Below are positions 36,260 through 46,516 of a stretch of 64,000 nt of DNA, one piece after another. The notes under the pieces were generated by a model that ran no database searches, was not told where the DNA came from, and worked only from the letters and a program-made list of their open reading frames with translations. Position 1 is the first letter of the stretch. Each line of letters begins with the position of its first letter. The DNA comes from Vibrio gazogenes (GTDB taxonomy: Bacteria > Pseudomonadota > Gammaproteobacteria > Enterobacterales > Vibrionaceae), in NCBI RefSeq assembly GCF_023920225.1, contig NZ_CP092587.1, forward strand, positions 930,001 to 994,000. The letters run 5' to 3'. The position numbers and the translations under genes were made by a program.

Positions 36260-38149
36260 ATGCAGCAGATTGCTAAAAATGCTCATCGTAAAAGGTTTCG
36301 TATTCAAGAAACGTGGAAGTTTGTCCTGTTTTGTTGTGTGTATGTCATTTCCTGTGTTTCTTTTGTGGCATATCTGTATGTCCAAGCGAAACAGTCGATT
36401 GAAGATGATCTGAATAATCGGCTCTATCATGGTGCTTTAGTGGCCGCTGCGGTTTTGGGAGAGCATTACCATGACGGATTAGTTGATAAAAATTCTAAAA
36501 CTGAAGCGGAAGATTGGCATGCGATCGAGCGATTGACCGAATATAGCAGAAAGATGGATCTGACTTATATTTATACGGTGATTGAGCGGGGCGGACAGGC
36601 GGTTCTCGTATCATCCAGCGCATCTGAAGATGAGTTGAAAAATAATACTTATGTCCGCTTTTTCGATCCCTATCCTGATGCCAGTCACCAATTACTCACC
36701 GCATTACATGAAGATCGTATTATCTGGGCGGATTATGATGACCATTGGGGCGACTTTCGTGCTGTTTTCGTCCCGATGCGATCCGCAGATGGCTCGCGCT
36801 ACATCGCTGCGGCCGAGATGTCGATGAGAGAGTATTACGCACACCAAAAGGCAGAGGAAGGTGAGACCCGCCTTCGATTGGCTGGGTTTTCTATTTTTCT
36901 CTTCATTAATTTCAGTATCTTAGTCGGGGGGTATTTAACGTATATCCGACATAACTTGATGCAGTTGCGCCGCAGTACCGCTGCGCTACAAGCGGCCAGG
37001 AAAGCTGCTGAGTCTGCCAATCGGGCCAAAAGTAAGTTTGTCGCGGTGATGAGTCATGAAATCCGAACACCGTTGAATGGTATTCTTGGTGCCACCGAAC
37101 TTCTGAGCCATTCTCGTCTGGATACCAAACAGCAGGAGTTTCTCAATATTATTGAGTCTGGCGGGAGTTCATTACTGGCGATTGTGAATGATATCCTTGA
37201 TCTGTCGAAAATTGAGGCAGATAAAATTACCTTCGAGCCTGACAACTTCGAGCTGCGCCCACTCATATCGACCGTGATTGATTTAATTCGTCCACAACTG
37301 AAATCGTCAGAGATTCGACTGAGTTACGAGATCAGCGACGCTGTGACTCAATACATCCGAAGCGACTCTAAAAAACTGCAACAGATTTTGATTAATTTGT
37401 TAGGGAATGCAGCTAAGTTTACTTACCACGGTGAGATTCGCCTCAGCGTGAATTTAACCCGTGATGATCGTGAGCCTCGTCTTGTCTTTAAGATTAAGGA
37501 TTCAGGCATAGGCATTGAACAAGAACATCTGAAACGTCTGTTCCAGCCTTTCATGCAAGTCGGCTCTCATATGGGCGGCACGGGGTTAGGCCTCTCGATT
37601 TGTAAAAGTTTTGTTGAAATGATGGGGGGAGATATTCAGGTCGAAAGTATGCCCGGACTCGGTGCGACATTTTGGTTTGATATTCCCTATCAGGTGGTAG
37701 AGCAGGGCGGTGACCCATCCGTTAAAAACAGACAATCGATCCAGCAGTGTACGCCGCTGAATATTTTGGTGGTCGATGATAGTTCACTGAATCAGTCACT
37801 AGCACGATTTATGTTGGAGAAATTAGGTCACCGGGTTTATACCATCGAAGATGGTACTCAAGTGCTGAAGACAGTACGAAACAGTAGTTATGATGTGATT
37901 TTAATGGATATCTACATGAGCAAGATGAACGGGATGGAAGCCACACGTGAAATTCGCTGTCAGGTTGATATGAAGCAGCCTTATATTGTCGCTTACACGG
38001 CTAACACCAGTGAAGAAGATATTGAGCAGTATAAAACCTGTGGAATGGATGATGTGCTGCCGAAACCCGCACAGCTTAAAGATATCGAAAGAGTTTTGCG
38101 TCGTGAGTCGCTCCACTGGCCAAAACGGACAGCAGAACAAGAGACATAA
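36260..38149 (+). CDS. Hybrid sensor histidine kinase/response regulator
   Basis: This encodes a 629-residue inner-membrane hybrid kinase. A first membrane segment (about 20-41) and a second (about 207-228) bound a periplasmic sensor of about 165 residues without a clear known fold. Next come a HisKA domain with His266 in [11 protein letters not shown], an HATPase domain with N-box [10 protein letters not shown]1 DSGIGI and G2 GTGLGL, and a receiver domain with Asp550 in ILMDIYM and Lys602 in LPKPA. There is no HPt domain, so a separate phosphotransfer protein is needed. No response regulator lies beside it. The signal is unknown. Confidence 0.9.
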   Translation: MQQIAKNAHRKRFRIQETWKFVLFCCVYVISCVSFVAYLYVQAKQSIEDDLNNRLYHGALVAAAVLGEHYHDGLVDKNSKTEAEDWHAIERLTEYSRKMDLTYIYTVIERGGQAVLVSSSASEDELKNNTYVRFFDPYPDASHQLLTALHEDRIIWADYDDHWGDFRAVFVPMRSADGSRYIAAAEMSMREYYAHQKAEEGETRLRLAGFSIFLFINFSILVGGYLTYIRHNLMQLRRSTAALQAARKAAESANRAKSKFVAVMSHEIRTPLNGILGATELLSHSRLDTKQQEFLNIIESGGSSLLAIVNDILDLSKIEADKITFEPDNFELRPLISTVIDLIRPQLKSSEIRLSYEISDAVTQYIRSDSKKLQQILINLLGNAAKFTYHGEIRLSVNLTRDDREPRLVFKIKDSGIGIEQEHLKRLFQPFMQVGSHMGGTGLGLSICKSFVEMMGGDIQVESMPGLGATFWFDIPYQVVEQGGDPSVKNRQSIQQCTPLNILVVDDSSLNQSLARFMLEKLGHRVYTIEDGTQVLKTVRNSSYDVILMDIYMSKMNGMEATREIRCQVDMKQPYIVAYTANTSEEDIEQYKTCGMDDVLPKPAQLKDIERVLRRESLHWPKRTAEQET

Positions 38150-38207
38150 TCGGCAAGCCGTGTATAAGATTGGATGGATTGTTTGATAACACGAAGAGCT
38201 TAGTGAC

Positions 38208-38238
38208 AAAAAAGCCTGACATTGTGTCAGGCTTTTTT
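38208..38238. terminator. Bidirectional terminator between the kinase and dacA
   Basis: AAAAAAGCCTGACA and TGTCAGGCTTTTTT flank a TTG loop. It serves the kinase on the plus strand and dacA on the minus strand. Confidence 0.88.
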
Positions 38239-38274
38239 CTTGAGCGTGATTTTTACATCACGCGATAGTCAGGG

Positions 38275-39453
38275 TTAGAATAATCCTTTAAATAACAAGA
38301 CGATGTAATCCCATAGACGACTGAAAATGCCACCTTTGTTGACATCTTCCAGTGCGATTAATGGATATTGGGCAACATCTTTACCTTCCAGCTGATAGTA
38401 CAGTTTACCGACGACATCACCTTTTTTAATCGGTGCTTCCAGTGCTTTCTCCAAGACAAAACTGGCTTTCAGGTTTTTCGCTTGTCCTCTTGGTAACGTG
38501 ACATAGGTATCTTTATCAACACCCAGTGCAACGGTGTCTTTGTTACCCATCCAGATACGCTCATTGATAAACGTTTCTCCGGCTTTATGTGGTGCGACAG
38601 TTTCAAAGAAGCGGAAGCCATAGCTGAGCAGCTTTTTACTTTCTGACTTCCGAGCATTCGCACTTTTCGTACCCATGACTACAGCGATTAAACGCATGTT
38701 GCCTTCTGTCGCTGAGCTGACAAGGCTGTAACCTGCATGGCTAGTGTGACCCGTCTTAATACCATCAACGTTCATGCTCTTATCCCAGAGCAGGCCGTTA
38801 CGGTTATATTGGGTAATGCCGTTATAAGTGAATTTCTTTTCAGAATAGAGTTTATATTCGTTCGGCACGTCACGAATCAGTGCTTGCGCCAAAATTGCCA
38901 TATCATAAGGCGTTGAATAGTGATTGCTGTGGTCCAGTCCGTGTACGTTCTCAAAATGAGTATTCTTCATACCGATGGTGTTGGCCCAAGCATTCATCAA
39001 ATCGACAAACGCATCTTCGGAACCCGCGACATGCTCAGCCATCGCCACACAAGCATCATTACCGGATTGGATGATGATACCGCGGTTTAAGTCTTTCACT
39101 TTCACGGTCGTTCCAACTTCGATGAACATTTTGGAAGAGTCCGGAAAGTTTTTCGCCCATGCGTTTTTACTGATAACTACATCGTCATCTGGAGAGATGT
39201 TGCCACGGGCCAGTTCTTGACCGATGACATAACTGGTCATCATTTTGGTCAAACTGGCTGGGGGGAGTTTGGTGTTCATCTCTTTTTCTGCGAGGATTTT
39301 ACCTGAATGATAATCCATCAGAACATAGCCTCGGGCTGCAATTTGAGGTGCATCCGGAACCACTATCGGAGAGGCTGAAGCAGTGAATGTAAATATTGCC
39401 GCTAAGGCAATAAAAGGGGTAGAAATCGACTTTAAAAATATTTTTTTATTCAT
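38275..39453 (-). CDS. dacA: D-alanyl-D-alanine carboxypeptidase DacA (PBP5/6 type)
   Basis: DacA removes the terminal D-Ala of peptidoglycan stem peptides in the periplasm. The 392-residue precursor has a signal peptide (cleavage near FTASA, about 27) and the three active-site motifs: SLTK (67-70), SGN (130-132) and KTG (233-235). The C-terminus (about 375-392) is an amphipathic anchor with LWDYIVLLFKGLF for membrane attachment. It heads the minus-strand group but is last in transcription order after rlpA, about 98 bp away. Confidence 0.95.
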   Translation of the reverse strand: MNKKIFLKSISTPFIALAAIFTFTASASPIVVPDAPQIAARGYVLMDYHSGKILAEKEMNTKLPPASLTKMMTSYVIGQELARGNISPDDDVVISKNAWAKNFPDSSKMFIEVGTTVKVKDLNRGIIIQSGNDACVAMAEHVAGSEDAFVDLMNAWANTIGMKNTHFENVHGLDHSNHYSTPYDMAILAQALIRDVPNEYKLYSEKKFTYNGITQYNRNGLLWDKSMNVDGIKTGHTSHAGYSLVSSATEGNMRLIAVVMGTKSANARKSESKKLLSYGFRFFETVAPHKAGETFINERIWMGNKDTVALGVDKDTYVTLPRGQAKNLKASFVLEKALEAPIKKGDVVGKLYYQLEGKDVAQYPLIALEDVNKGGIFSRLWDYIVLLFKGLF

Positions 39454-39551
39454 GATAAATGCAGAATTTTACGATTAGTTATACGTATCTTAACAGAAAC
39501 TCATTTTCTCAAGCCAGACCCAAAGGGCGATTCGGCCAGATTTTCCGGTAT

Positions 39552-40346
39552 TTATTGTATCTGCCGGTGCTTCCTGATAAAGGCGGTGCTGTAGCCCAGC
39601 TGTTTCACCTGTTCCAGCGTTTGTTGCGTCTGGGAATAGTCATGAAACGGTCCGAGAAAAACCCGATGACTACCGTTCAGGCTGTCGATATAGCTGGTCA
39701 CAGATAACTTCTGACTCAAATCTTGCGATAAAGTTCGGGTTCTTTCCAAATGTGTTGAAGAAGAAACTTGAATGACATAGTCAGATTGGTGTTTTTTAGG
39801 GGGAGCCGCCGCTGTCACAGTTGGGCGGTCATAAGTGAGTACCTCTATTTTGACTGGGGCTGTGCCTGTTCGGATGACGTCAAGCTTGTATGCCGCGGCA
39901 TAGCTTAAATCGATGATTCTTCCGGTGTGGAAAGGTCCGCGGTCATTGACGCGAACAATCGCCGTTTTCCCATTATTCATGTTTGTGATCCTGACATAGC
40001 TGGGAATCGGCAACGTTTTATGGGCTGCGGTCATGGAGTACATGTCATAAATCTCACCATTGGAGGTTTGATGACCATGGAACTTTTTACCGTACCAAGA
40101 GGCAAGCCCTTGTTCCTTAAAGCCCTTTGGATTTTTGATGATATGGTACTTTTTCCCTCGAACAGTATAGTCTTTGTTTCCGCCAAGACTATAAGATTCG
40201 TATTTGGGGTGGGCATCCTCGATATTATCAACGGAAATGGGTTGTCTGGGAGCCACATCATCACGGATATCATAACGGCTGGAAGAGCTACAGCCAGCCA
40301 TAAACAGAAGGATTGCGCTATAATATAGAAGCAGTCGAATGCTCAT
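39552..40346 (-). CDS. rlpA: Septal ring lytic transglycosylase RlpA family lipoprotein
   Basis: RlpA is an outer-membrane lipoprotein that acts on denuded glycan strands at the septum. The 264-residue precursor has lipobox FMAGC with Cys19. A double-psi beta-barrel domain (about 75-165) includes ASWYGKKFHGHQTS and VRVNDRGPF, and a C-terminal SPOR domain (about 190-260) binds septal peptidoglycan. The start overlaps the rodA stop by one base (TGATG). The order dacA-rlpA-rodA-mrdA is the usual one. Confidence 0.93.
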   Translation of the reverse strand: MSIRLLLYYSAILLFMAGCSSSSRYDIRDDVAPRQPISVDNIEDAHPKYESYSLGGNKDYTVRGKKYHIIKNPKGFKEQGLASWYGKKFHGHQTSNGEIYDMYSMTAAHKTLPIPSYVRITNMNNGKTAIVRVNDRGPFHTGRIIDLSYAAAYKLDVIRTGTAPVKIEVLTYDRPTVTAAAPPKKHQSDYVIQVSSSTHLERTRTLSQDLSQKLSVTSYIDSLNGSHRVFLGPFHDYSQTQQTLEQVKQLGYSTAFIRKHRQIQ

Positions 40347-41467
40347 CAGATTGCCTTTGAAAATGCTTTTCGGTGAGTATGAATTGACATCAGGATGCCA
40401 AAGCCTGCCATGAGCGTTACCATGGATGTCCCACCATAACTGATTAATGGTAGCGGAACGCCAACAACAGGTAAAATTCCACTCACCATACCAATATTGA
40501 CAAACACATAGACAAAAAAGCTGAGCACAATACTCCCCGCCATCATTTTACCGAAAGCGGTCTGGGCATTACTGGCCAGATAAAGACCTCGCCCGATAAT
40601 AAACAGGTAAACTGAGAGCAAAGCAACAATGCCAACCAGCCCCCATTCTTCGGCAATCACGGCGAAAATAAAATCAGTATGGCGTTCTGGCAGAAATTCA
40701 AGTTGTGACTGAGTCCCATGTAGCCAGCCTTTGCCCAGAATACCACCGGAGCCAATAGCAATCTTGCTCTGGATAATATGATAGCCGGCGCCTAATGGGT
40801 CAGATTCGGGATTGAATAATGTTCGCACACGCACTTTTTGGTATTCACGCATTAAAAAGAACCACAGAATCGGCACAAAAGCTCCTGCGGCAAATAGTGC
40901 AGCAAAGATGAAACGCCAACTGATGCCCGCGAGGAAAATGACAAAGATACCGGAAGCTGCAATCAGAATCGATGTCCCTAAGTCGGGTTGTTTTGCGATG
41001 AGAATCGTCGGGACTAAGACCATAACCAGAGATACACAGAGGGTCTTAAATGACGGCGGGAGCGGATGTTTACCGATATATCGGGCGACCATCAGCGGGA
41101 CGGCTAATTTAAGTAATTCTGAAGGCTGAAAACGGATCACACCGATATCGAGCCAGCGTTGCGCACCTTTTGATACTTCTCCTGCAATCAGAACACCGAC
41201 AAGGAGTAGCACCCCACAGAAAAACAGAAATGGTGCCAAAGATTCATAACTTCGGGGCGATAACTGAGCAAGGCCAACCATGATGGTGAGCGCCAAGACC
41301 ATCCGCATCGCTTGGCGCTCCATCATTGCCATATTTTGGCCACTGGCACTATACATCACTACCAATCCAAACCCCATAACCAGCAGTAGACCGAGTAACA
41401 GAGGAAGATCAATGTGCAAACGTTCAAAGAATGCCCGACTTTGGCCTGTAGATGGATCGAATTCCAT
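40346..41467 (-). CDS. rodA: Peptidoglycan polymerase RodA (SEDS family)
   Basis: RodA is the glycan polymerase of the elongasome and works with PBP2. The 373-residue polytopic protein has about ten membrane segments. Family motifs are visible: [13 protein letters not shown] near 117-129, the large periplasmic loop with [16 protein letters not shown], and [13 protein letters not shown] near 340. It overlaps mrdA by one base (TAATG) and rlpA by one base, so all three genes are translationally coupled. Confidence 0.96.
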   Translation of the reverse strand: MEFDPSTGQSRAFFERLHIDLPLLLGLLLVMGFGLVVMYSASGQNMAMMERQAMRMVLALTIMVGLAQLSPRSYESLAPFLFFCGVLLLVGVLIAGEVSKGAQRWLDIGVIRFQPSELLKLAVPLMVARYIGKHPLPPSFKTLCVSLVMVLVPTILIAKQPDLGTSILIAASGIFVIFLAGISWRFIFAALFAAGAFVPILWFFLMREYQKVRVRTLFNPESDPLGAGYHIIQSKIAIGSGGILGKGWLHGTQSQLEFLPERHTDFIFAVIAEEWGLVGIVALLSVYLFIIGRGLYLASNAQTAFGKMMAGSIVLSFFVYVFVNIGMVSGILPVVGVPLPLISYGGTSMVTLMAGFGILMSIHTHRKAFSKAI

Positions 41468-43356
41468 TAGTTTTTCTTCTCTTGTTGGTCTTCATCTAGA
41501 ATAATGTGATCGAATATTTTTCGCACGACGGGAGCACCATGACTGGAGCCGCCTCCCGCATTTTCCAATACGATAGTGACAATGGCTTTCGGATTATCGA
41601 CGGGGGCAAATCCAGTGAATAGTGCATGGTCGCGCAAGTGTTCTGCAAGATCGTCTGCATTATATTCTTCTCCTTCCGCGAGGCCGAAAACCTGAGCTGT
41701 CCCTGACTTACCGGCACTTTTATACTTGAGATGCTTGAATGCATGACGTGCCGTTCCGCGAGGACCATGATTGACCAGATACATGCCATTGATTGCGATG
41801 TCCCAGTATTTCTCCGGTACGCCGGTAATCGGCGGATAGGTTTCAACTTCTGCCATTTGTCGCTTGCTAAAAGGTTCTCCATTTTCAATGGTAGCCCGGA
41901 GGAAATGTGGTGCCAGTACCTTACCATGGTGGACTAAGACCGATATCGCTTTCGTGATTTGCATCGGCGTTGCTGTCCAATAGCCCTGACCGATCCCAAC
42001 GGGAATCGTGTCTCCCTGATACCAAGGGGTTCGGTGGCGAGCCATTTTCCACTCTCTGGTCGGCATATTGGCTTTACTTTCTTCGAAGATATCAATGCCG
42101 GTATATTCGCCGTAACCGAACATTTTCATCCAGCGAGACAGGCGATCGATACCCATATCGTAAGCGACTTGATAGAAAAATGTATCAACGGATTCTTCCA
42201 ATGCTTTGGTGATGTTGACTTTACCATGTCCCCATCGGAGCCAATCCCGGAAAGGTTTGGTTTTTGAATTGGGAATTCGCCAGTATCCCGGATCATTGCG
42301 AGTGGTGTGTGGGGTGATGACCCCTTCTTGCAATGCAGAGACGGCAATTAATGGTTTGACAGTCGATGCCGGTGGGTAGATACCTAATGTGGCACGATTG
42401 ACCAGAGGATGGTCTTTATCACTCAACAGGGCCCGATAAGCTTTGCTGGTGATACCGTGGACAAAGGCATTTGGGTCATAGCTTGGGCTGGAAACCATTG
42501 CCAGTACGCCATTGTCTTTCGGATCAAGGACGACCGCTGAGCCTCTTTTGCCATCAAGCAAATGATAAACGTAACGCTGTAAGTTGATATCTATATTCAG
42601 GACCAGATCTTTGCCCGGCACTGGCGGTACATATTTGAGGGTACGGATGACACGTCCACGGCTGTTGACTTCAACTTCCTGATATCCCGGCATGCCATGT
42701 AGAATATCTTCGTAATAGCGTTCGATACCCAACTTACCGATGTCACGGGTTGCCTGATAGTTCGCCTCTTTTGCTTCTCGTTTCAGGCGTTCGATATCGT
42801 GGTCATTGATTCGGGAAACATAGCCGATCACATGGGTCAGCATTTTACCGAAAGGGTAATAACGTTTCAGACGTGCTGTGACAGCAACTCCCGGGTATTT
42901 GTATTGATTCACTGAAAACTTAGCAACTTCTTCCGGTGTCAATTGCGTCAGAATCGGCACCGAATTGAAGCGTCGGGTTTGACGTAATTCTTTGTGGAAA
43001 GCCGCGACTTGTTCCGGCGTAATATCAATGAGTTGTCTTAACCGCTGAATCGTCGCATCCATGTTATCGACTTGTTCCGGTGTAATTTCCAAATCAAAGA
43101 TAGGGCGATTCTCTGCCAGTAAGACCCCATTGCGATCATAAATCAACCCGCGGTTTGGGGCGATCGGGACAATTTTAATCCGATTATCGTTAGAGCGGGT
43201 TCTGTAATCCTGAAATTGCACGACCTGAAGGGTATACAAGTTTGCAATTAACACCCCAACCAGAACGATAATCGCTAAAAACGAAATGATAGCCCTGTTG
43301 CGAAACAGATTGTCTTCTGACTTGTAGTCTCGGATCTGACTGCGTTTGCGAAGCAT
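41467..43356 (-). CDS. mrdA: Penicillin-binding protein 2 (peptidoglycan DD-transpeptidase)
   Basis: PBP2 cross-links peptidoglycan during cell elongation with RodA. The 629-residue class B protein has one membrane segment (about 22-44), a dimerisation/pedestal domain, and the transpeptidase motifs STVK with Ser331, SVD and KSGTAQ. The SXN motif ending in Asp and the KSG form are those of E. coli PBP2. The ORF follows rlmH by 6 bp. Nothing is missing. Confidence 0.96.
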   Translation of the reverse strand: MLRKRSQIRDYKSEDNLFRNRAIISFLAIIVLVGVLIANLYTLQVVQFQDYRTRSNDNRIKIVPIAPNRGLIYDRNGVLLAENRPIFDLEITPEQVDNMDATIQRLRQLIDITPEQVAAFHKELRQTRRFNSVPILTQLTPEEVAKFSVNQYKYPGVAVTARLKRYYPFGKMLTHVIGYVSRINDHDIERLKREAKEANYQATRDIGKLGIERYYEDILHGMPGYQEVEVNSRGRVIRTLKYVPPVPGKDLVLNIDINLQRYVYHLLDGKRGSAVVLDPKDNGVLAMVSSPSYDPNAFVHGITSKAYRALLSDKDHPLVNRATLGIYPPASTVKPLIAVSALQEGVITPHTTRNDPGYWRIPNSKTKPFRDWLRWGHGKVNITKALEESVDTFFYQVAYDMGIDRLSRWMKMFGYGEYTGIDIFEESKANMPTREWKMARHRTPWYQGDTIPVGIGQGYWTATPMQITKAISVLVHHGKVLAPHFLRATIENGEPFSKRQMAEVETYPPITGVPEKYWDIAINGMYLVNHGPRGTARHAFKHLKYKSAGKSGTAQVFGLAEGEEYNADDLAEHLRDHALFTGFAPVDNPKAIVTIVLENAGGGSSHGAPVVRKIFDHIILDEDQQEKKN

Positions 43357-43362
43357 CTCGTA

Positions 43363-43833
43363 TTATTCTCGATGATAAGGATGGTTGGTGGTGACACTCC
43401 AGGCACGGTATAAGCTTTCAGCCATCACAATACGGACTAAAGGGTGAGGGAGCGTGAGTGGTGATAAAGACCAGCTTTGTTCCGCGGCTTGTTTGCAGGC
43501 CGGTGATAACCCTTCGGGTCCACCAATTAAGATGGAGACATTACGGGCATCTAATTTCCAGCTTTCCATCTGTTGTGCCAGTTGATGGGTGTCCCAGCGT
43601 TTTCCCGGAATATCGAGTGTGACAATACGATGTCCTTTCGGTATTGCCGCGAGCATCGCTTCCCCTTCTTTATCGAGTATTCTAGGGATATCTGCATTTT
43701 TACCCCGTTTTCCGGCGGGGATCTCAACAAGCTCTAAAGGCATATCATGCGGGAAGCGACGTTGATATTCATTGAACCCCTGTTCAACCCATTGGGGCAT
43801 TTTGGTACCCACGGCAACTAGCTGAATCTTCAC
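43363..43833 (-). CDS. rlmH: 23S rRNA pseudouridine-1915 N3-methyltransferase RlmH
   Basis: RlmH methylates pseudouridine 1915 in helix 69 of 23S rRNA. The 156-residue SPOUT-fold protein starts [13 protein letters not shown] and has the SAM-binding knot segment [13 protein letters not shown] near 100-112 and the C-terminal [19 protein letters not shown]. It lies between rsfS (3 bp upstream) and mrdA, the conserved rsfS-rlmH-mrdA-rodA order. Confidence 0.96.
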   Translation of the reverse strand: MKIQLVAVGTKMPQWVEQGFNEYQRRFPHDMPLELVEIPAGKRGKNADIPRILDKEGEAMLAAIPKGHRIVTLDIPGKRWDTHQLAQQMESWKLDARNVSILIGGPEGLSPACKQAAEQSWSLSPLTLPHPLVRIVMAESLYRAWSVTTNHPYHRE

Positions 43834-43836
43834 GCT

Positions 43837-44154
43837 TTAGCTCCAGAGTTTTTCAAGCTGATAGAGTGATCGCTGTTCTTCTTGCATGACGTGCAACATC
43901 GATGTTCCCATATCCAGAACGACCCATTCTCCTTCTGAGTCACCTTCCATTCCCAAAGGAGACATGCCTAATTTTTTGGCTTCGCTGGCGACATGATTGG
44001 CAATCGATGACACGTGACGTTTTGATGTTCCGGTGCAGATCACCATGTAGTCGGTGACACTGGACTTTCCGGTGACATGAAGAGCTGTGATATTTTCAGC
44101 TTTCATATCATCTGCTTTATCCACTAAAAAATTTTTCAGTTCTTCGTATTGCAA
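43837..44154 (-). CDS. rsfS: Ribosome silencing factor RsfS
   Basis: RsfS binds ribosomal protein L14 on the 50S subunit and blocks subunit joining in stationary phase. The 105-residue length is normal. Family segments DYMVICTGTSKRHV and GEWVVLDMGTSMLHVM are present. In E. coli nadD lies just upstream, after holA. Here the preceding 102 bp hold no gene, and holA comes directly before. Confidence 0.95.
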   Translation of the reverse strand: MQYEELKNFLVDKADDMKAENITALHVTGKSSVTDYMVICTGTSKRHVSSIANHVASEAKKLGMSPLGMEGDSEGEWVVLDMGTSMLHVMQEEQRSLYQLEKLWS

Positions 44155-44256
44155 TGAAATTTCCTCTAACTTTATCTCTACTTTCTAACGACTTATTTTT
44201 ATCAGCAGATTTGAATCACAGATGTTTTTCAAACCTGTTTAAAGTATATCATGCTT

Positions 44257-45282
44257 TTAATCAGGCAAAGCGGGCGTCAAACCGGCTTGGGTAAATTGTA
44301 AGCTAAACGCTTGAAGTAATGGCCATGGATTGATGTCGTAGCGTGTTTTGACCGAGAGTTCAATATGACTCAAGGTGTGGATCAGCATGTATAGTTTGTT
44401 CGCACTGAGTCGGTTGAGTGCATTCACATAAAGTGAGCGCTTATTTTTCCAAATGCGATGTTTATCCATCAGTGCATGTAGCGATGCGTCTTGCTGCTCG
44501 GCATGAAGGATGGTTAGCAAGCGTAATTCTTTCTGGACTGAACGTAACAGTAATACGGGTTCAGTGCCTTCGGCCTCGAGCTGACGCAAAATGCGCTGGC
44601 AACGGTTGGATTTTCCGTCCAGTAAAGCATCCGTCCAGTTATAGACAGTAAAATGATTATGTCGGGACAGCGAAGCTTCGACTCGGATCAGTGTCAGTTG
44701 GCCATCAGGGTAGAGTAGCGCCAGTTTCTCCAGACTCTGAGCAAGAGCCAGCAGGTTTCCTTCGTGCCATTGTGCCAACATCTGTAACGCTTCCGGGTCG
44801 GGAACGAGTTTCAGTTTCCGACAACGCTGCATAACAAATTGTGGCAGGCGGTTGAGATCCGGTGTCAGGCAGTTTACTAAACAGCCTTGTGTGGCTAAGG
44901 CTTTAAACCATTTAGTGTTTTCCTGCGCTTTGGTGAGTTTATTGCCAATCACCACCAAAATCGTATCCGGATGCAACATCTCTCCCAGCGCAAGTAACTG
45001 TCCCGTTAACTGAGCATTCATATTACCGTCAGGAAGGGTTAACTCGACCAATTGTTGGTTTGAAAACAGACTAAATGCCTGAAAATGGTCAAAGACCTGG
45101 TGCCAGTCCAGTGTATTGTCCGCCTGATAACGGTAGATTTCAGTAAAACCTTGCGCTTTGGCTTTTTGGGCAATCGAAAGCCGGGACTCTTGCAATAATA
45201 ACGGTTCATTTCCGAAGAGGAGATAAACTGGCATCAACTGATGTTGAAGATGTTCCGGCAATTTTTCCGCAAATATACGCAT
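44257..45282 (-). CDS. holA: DNA polymerase III delta subunit
   Basis: HolA (delta) is the clamp-loader subunit that opens the beta sliding clamp. The 341-residue protein has the family N-terminus (MRIFAEKLPEHL) and the segment PVYLLFGNEPLLLQES near 19-34. A TTG at 45285 precedes the ATG at 45282, and the ATG fits the family. It starts 18 bp after lptE, as in E. coli. Ordinary divergence from E. coli delta is expected because delta is poorly conserved. Confidence 0.92.
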   Translation of the reverse strand: MRIFAEKLPEHLQHQLMPVYLLFGNEPLLLQESRLSIAQKAKAQGFTEIYRYQADNTLDWHQVFDHFQAFSLFSNQQLVELTLPDGNMNAQLTGQLLALGEMLHPDTILVVIGNKLTKAQENTKWFKALATQGCLVNCLTPDLNRLPQFVMQRCRKLKLVPDPEALQMLAQWHEGNLLALAQSLEKLALLYPDGQLTLIRVEASLSRHNHFTVYNWTDALLDGKSNRCQRILRQLEAEGTEPVLLLRSVQKELRLLTILHAEQQDASLHALMDKHRIWKNKRSLYVNALNRLSANKLYMLIHTLSHIELSVKTRYDINPWPLLQAFSLQFTQAGLTPALPD

Positions 45283-45300
45283 CAAAATCTCAGTCCAACT

Positions 45301-45921
45301 CTATTGGCTTATTGTGTGTTGATCCGTTGAAACCTCAGTGGTTGACACATGACTATGGCTATCACTCTGCTCAGACATGTTGTGTTGCCGCGAACGCTCT
45401 GAACGTTTAGATAAAGTCAGGTCTGGTTTTAAACGCGCCATGAGACGGATAATCTGAGATGAAGCCAGTTGACGCATCTCATCAATAAGCATGGCACTTT
45501 CCATTGACTTTGCCAAAGCCGTGAGCGGGTTGTCCAGATAACTACGGGTAACCGTCGTTGTGAACGTTTTGGTACCCACATCGGGAACTGTAACTCGGAA
45601 CGTCGCATTGAGTGTCAGCTCTTTTTCCGCTGCGATCGTATTCTGATAAATAGACAGTGTTCTTGATGAAATCGCTTCGCTGACGAGATGTAAGTTAGGA
45701 ATGTCTTCAGCCGGTTCAACGATCTCAATTTCATTCAGTCTCAGTCGGTTTTTGACGATTCGGGTAAACTGACTGTATTGATCGTAACTGGTTACCGATA
45801 GTTTATCTAACGCTTCCGGCACATCATAATCTCCCCGTAAATGAAAACCGCAGGCCGTCAACGAGATTGTCAACAGTGTCAGGAAAATATGTCGTAGTAA
45901 TGAGGGATGAAGTGAACGCAT
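45301..45921 (-). CDS. lptE: LPS-assembly lipoprotein LptE
   Basis: LptE plugs the LptD barrel that inserts lipopolysaccharide into the outer membrane. The 206-residue precursor has a lipoprotein signal with lipobox LTAC and Cys24, followed by GFHLRGDYDVPE, the family hallmark. The Gln/Ser/His-rich tail (about 175-206) is low-complexity and may be disordered. It is normally the first gene after leuS, but here a 595-bp gap with a MITE-like element separates them. Confidence 0.93.
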   Translation of the reverse strand: MRSLHPSLLRHIFLTLLTISLTACGFHLRGDYDVPEALDKLSVTSYDQYSQFTRIVKNRLRLNEIEIVEPAEDIPNLHLVSEAISSRTLSIYQNTIAAEKELTLNATFRVTVPDVGTKTFTTTVTRSYLDNPLTALAKSMESAMLIDEMRQLASSQIIRLMARLKPDLTLSKRSERSRQHNMSEQSDSHSHVSTTEVSTDQHTISQ

Positions 45922-46017
45922 TCGAATCCTATTTTAATCTATTGAACAGAGATAGTTCCAGATCATCACACCGTGTGACAAACCATCGATGATGGGAAAT
46001 ATCCTGTCCTTAAATCA

Positions 46018-46287
46018 CTAGGGGCTGTTGACCTTTCGTGATGGTTTTTGCAGCAATTTGTCGCTCATTTAGTCAAGGCAGGTCATGTGAAGTGTAGCGA
46101 TCTACATGAACCATGACCTAACGCTGGATAAATGAGCGACAAATGCTGCCCAGAGGGTTCATCTGAACGTGTCTTGCTCTTTGTTACGGGTCATTTGCTT
46201 AGGATAGCTAAGCGGCATGCCCCGCGCCGCGATCAATACCTGTTCAGATTGAACAAAATTCAACCATGAAAGGTCAACAGCCCCTAG
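46018..46287. mobile_element. MITE-like element with IS5-type ends
   Basis: A 262-bp segment (46022-46283) has 16-bp perfect terminal inverted repeats (GGGCTGTTGACCTTTC), directly flanked by CTAG on both sides. CTAG fits the YTAR target duplication of the IS5 subgroup. It has no ORF. Inside, 46050-46071 and 46129-46149 form a 21-bp near-perfect inverted repeat (GCAGCAATTTGTCGC...), nested around AGGTCATG/CATGACCT. A second arm pair is GTTCATCTGAAC / GTTCAGATTGAAC. It is a non-autonomous element likely moved by an IS5-like transposase elsewhere. It sits between lptE and leuS, normally neighbours. Confidence 0.75.
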
Positions 46288-46472
46288 AGTCAGTAAACAT
46301 TATCAACATCTGTCTACTGACTCCTATTTAGTGATTGAGTTCATCACAATTCAAGATGTAACGTTATTTTTTGAGTAACGCACCATCTTTTTAGTACGAT
46401 CTTGTCACTCACGCACTATTCGCATTTGCAAACATGTCGGTGTTGTTAACAGACACATTCATTTATAACATG

Positions 46473-46512
46473 CAATCTGTCGTTAACGTACAGTCTGTCG
46501 TTAACATACAAT
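46473..46512. repeat. 18-bp tandem repeat after leuS
   Basis: Two units, CAATCTGTCGTTAACGTA and CAGTCTGTCGTTAACATA, differ at two positions and are followed by CAATC of a third. They lie just past the leuS stop. A related TGTTGTTAAC is at 46441. They may be remnants of local duplication. Confidence 0.65.
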
Positions 46513-46516
46513 CCAA

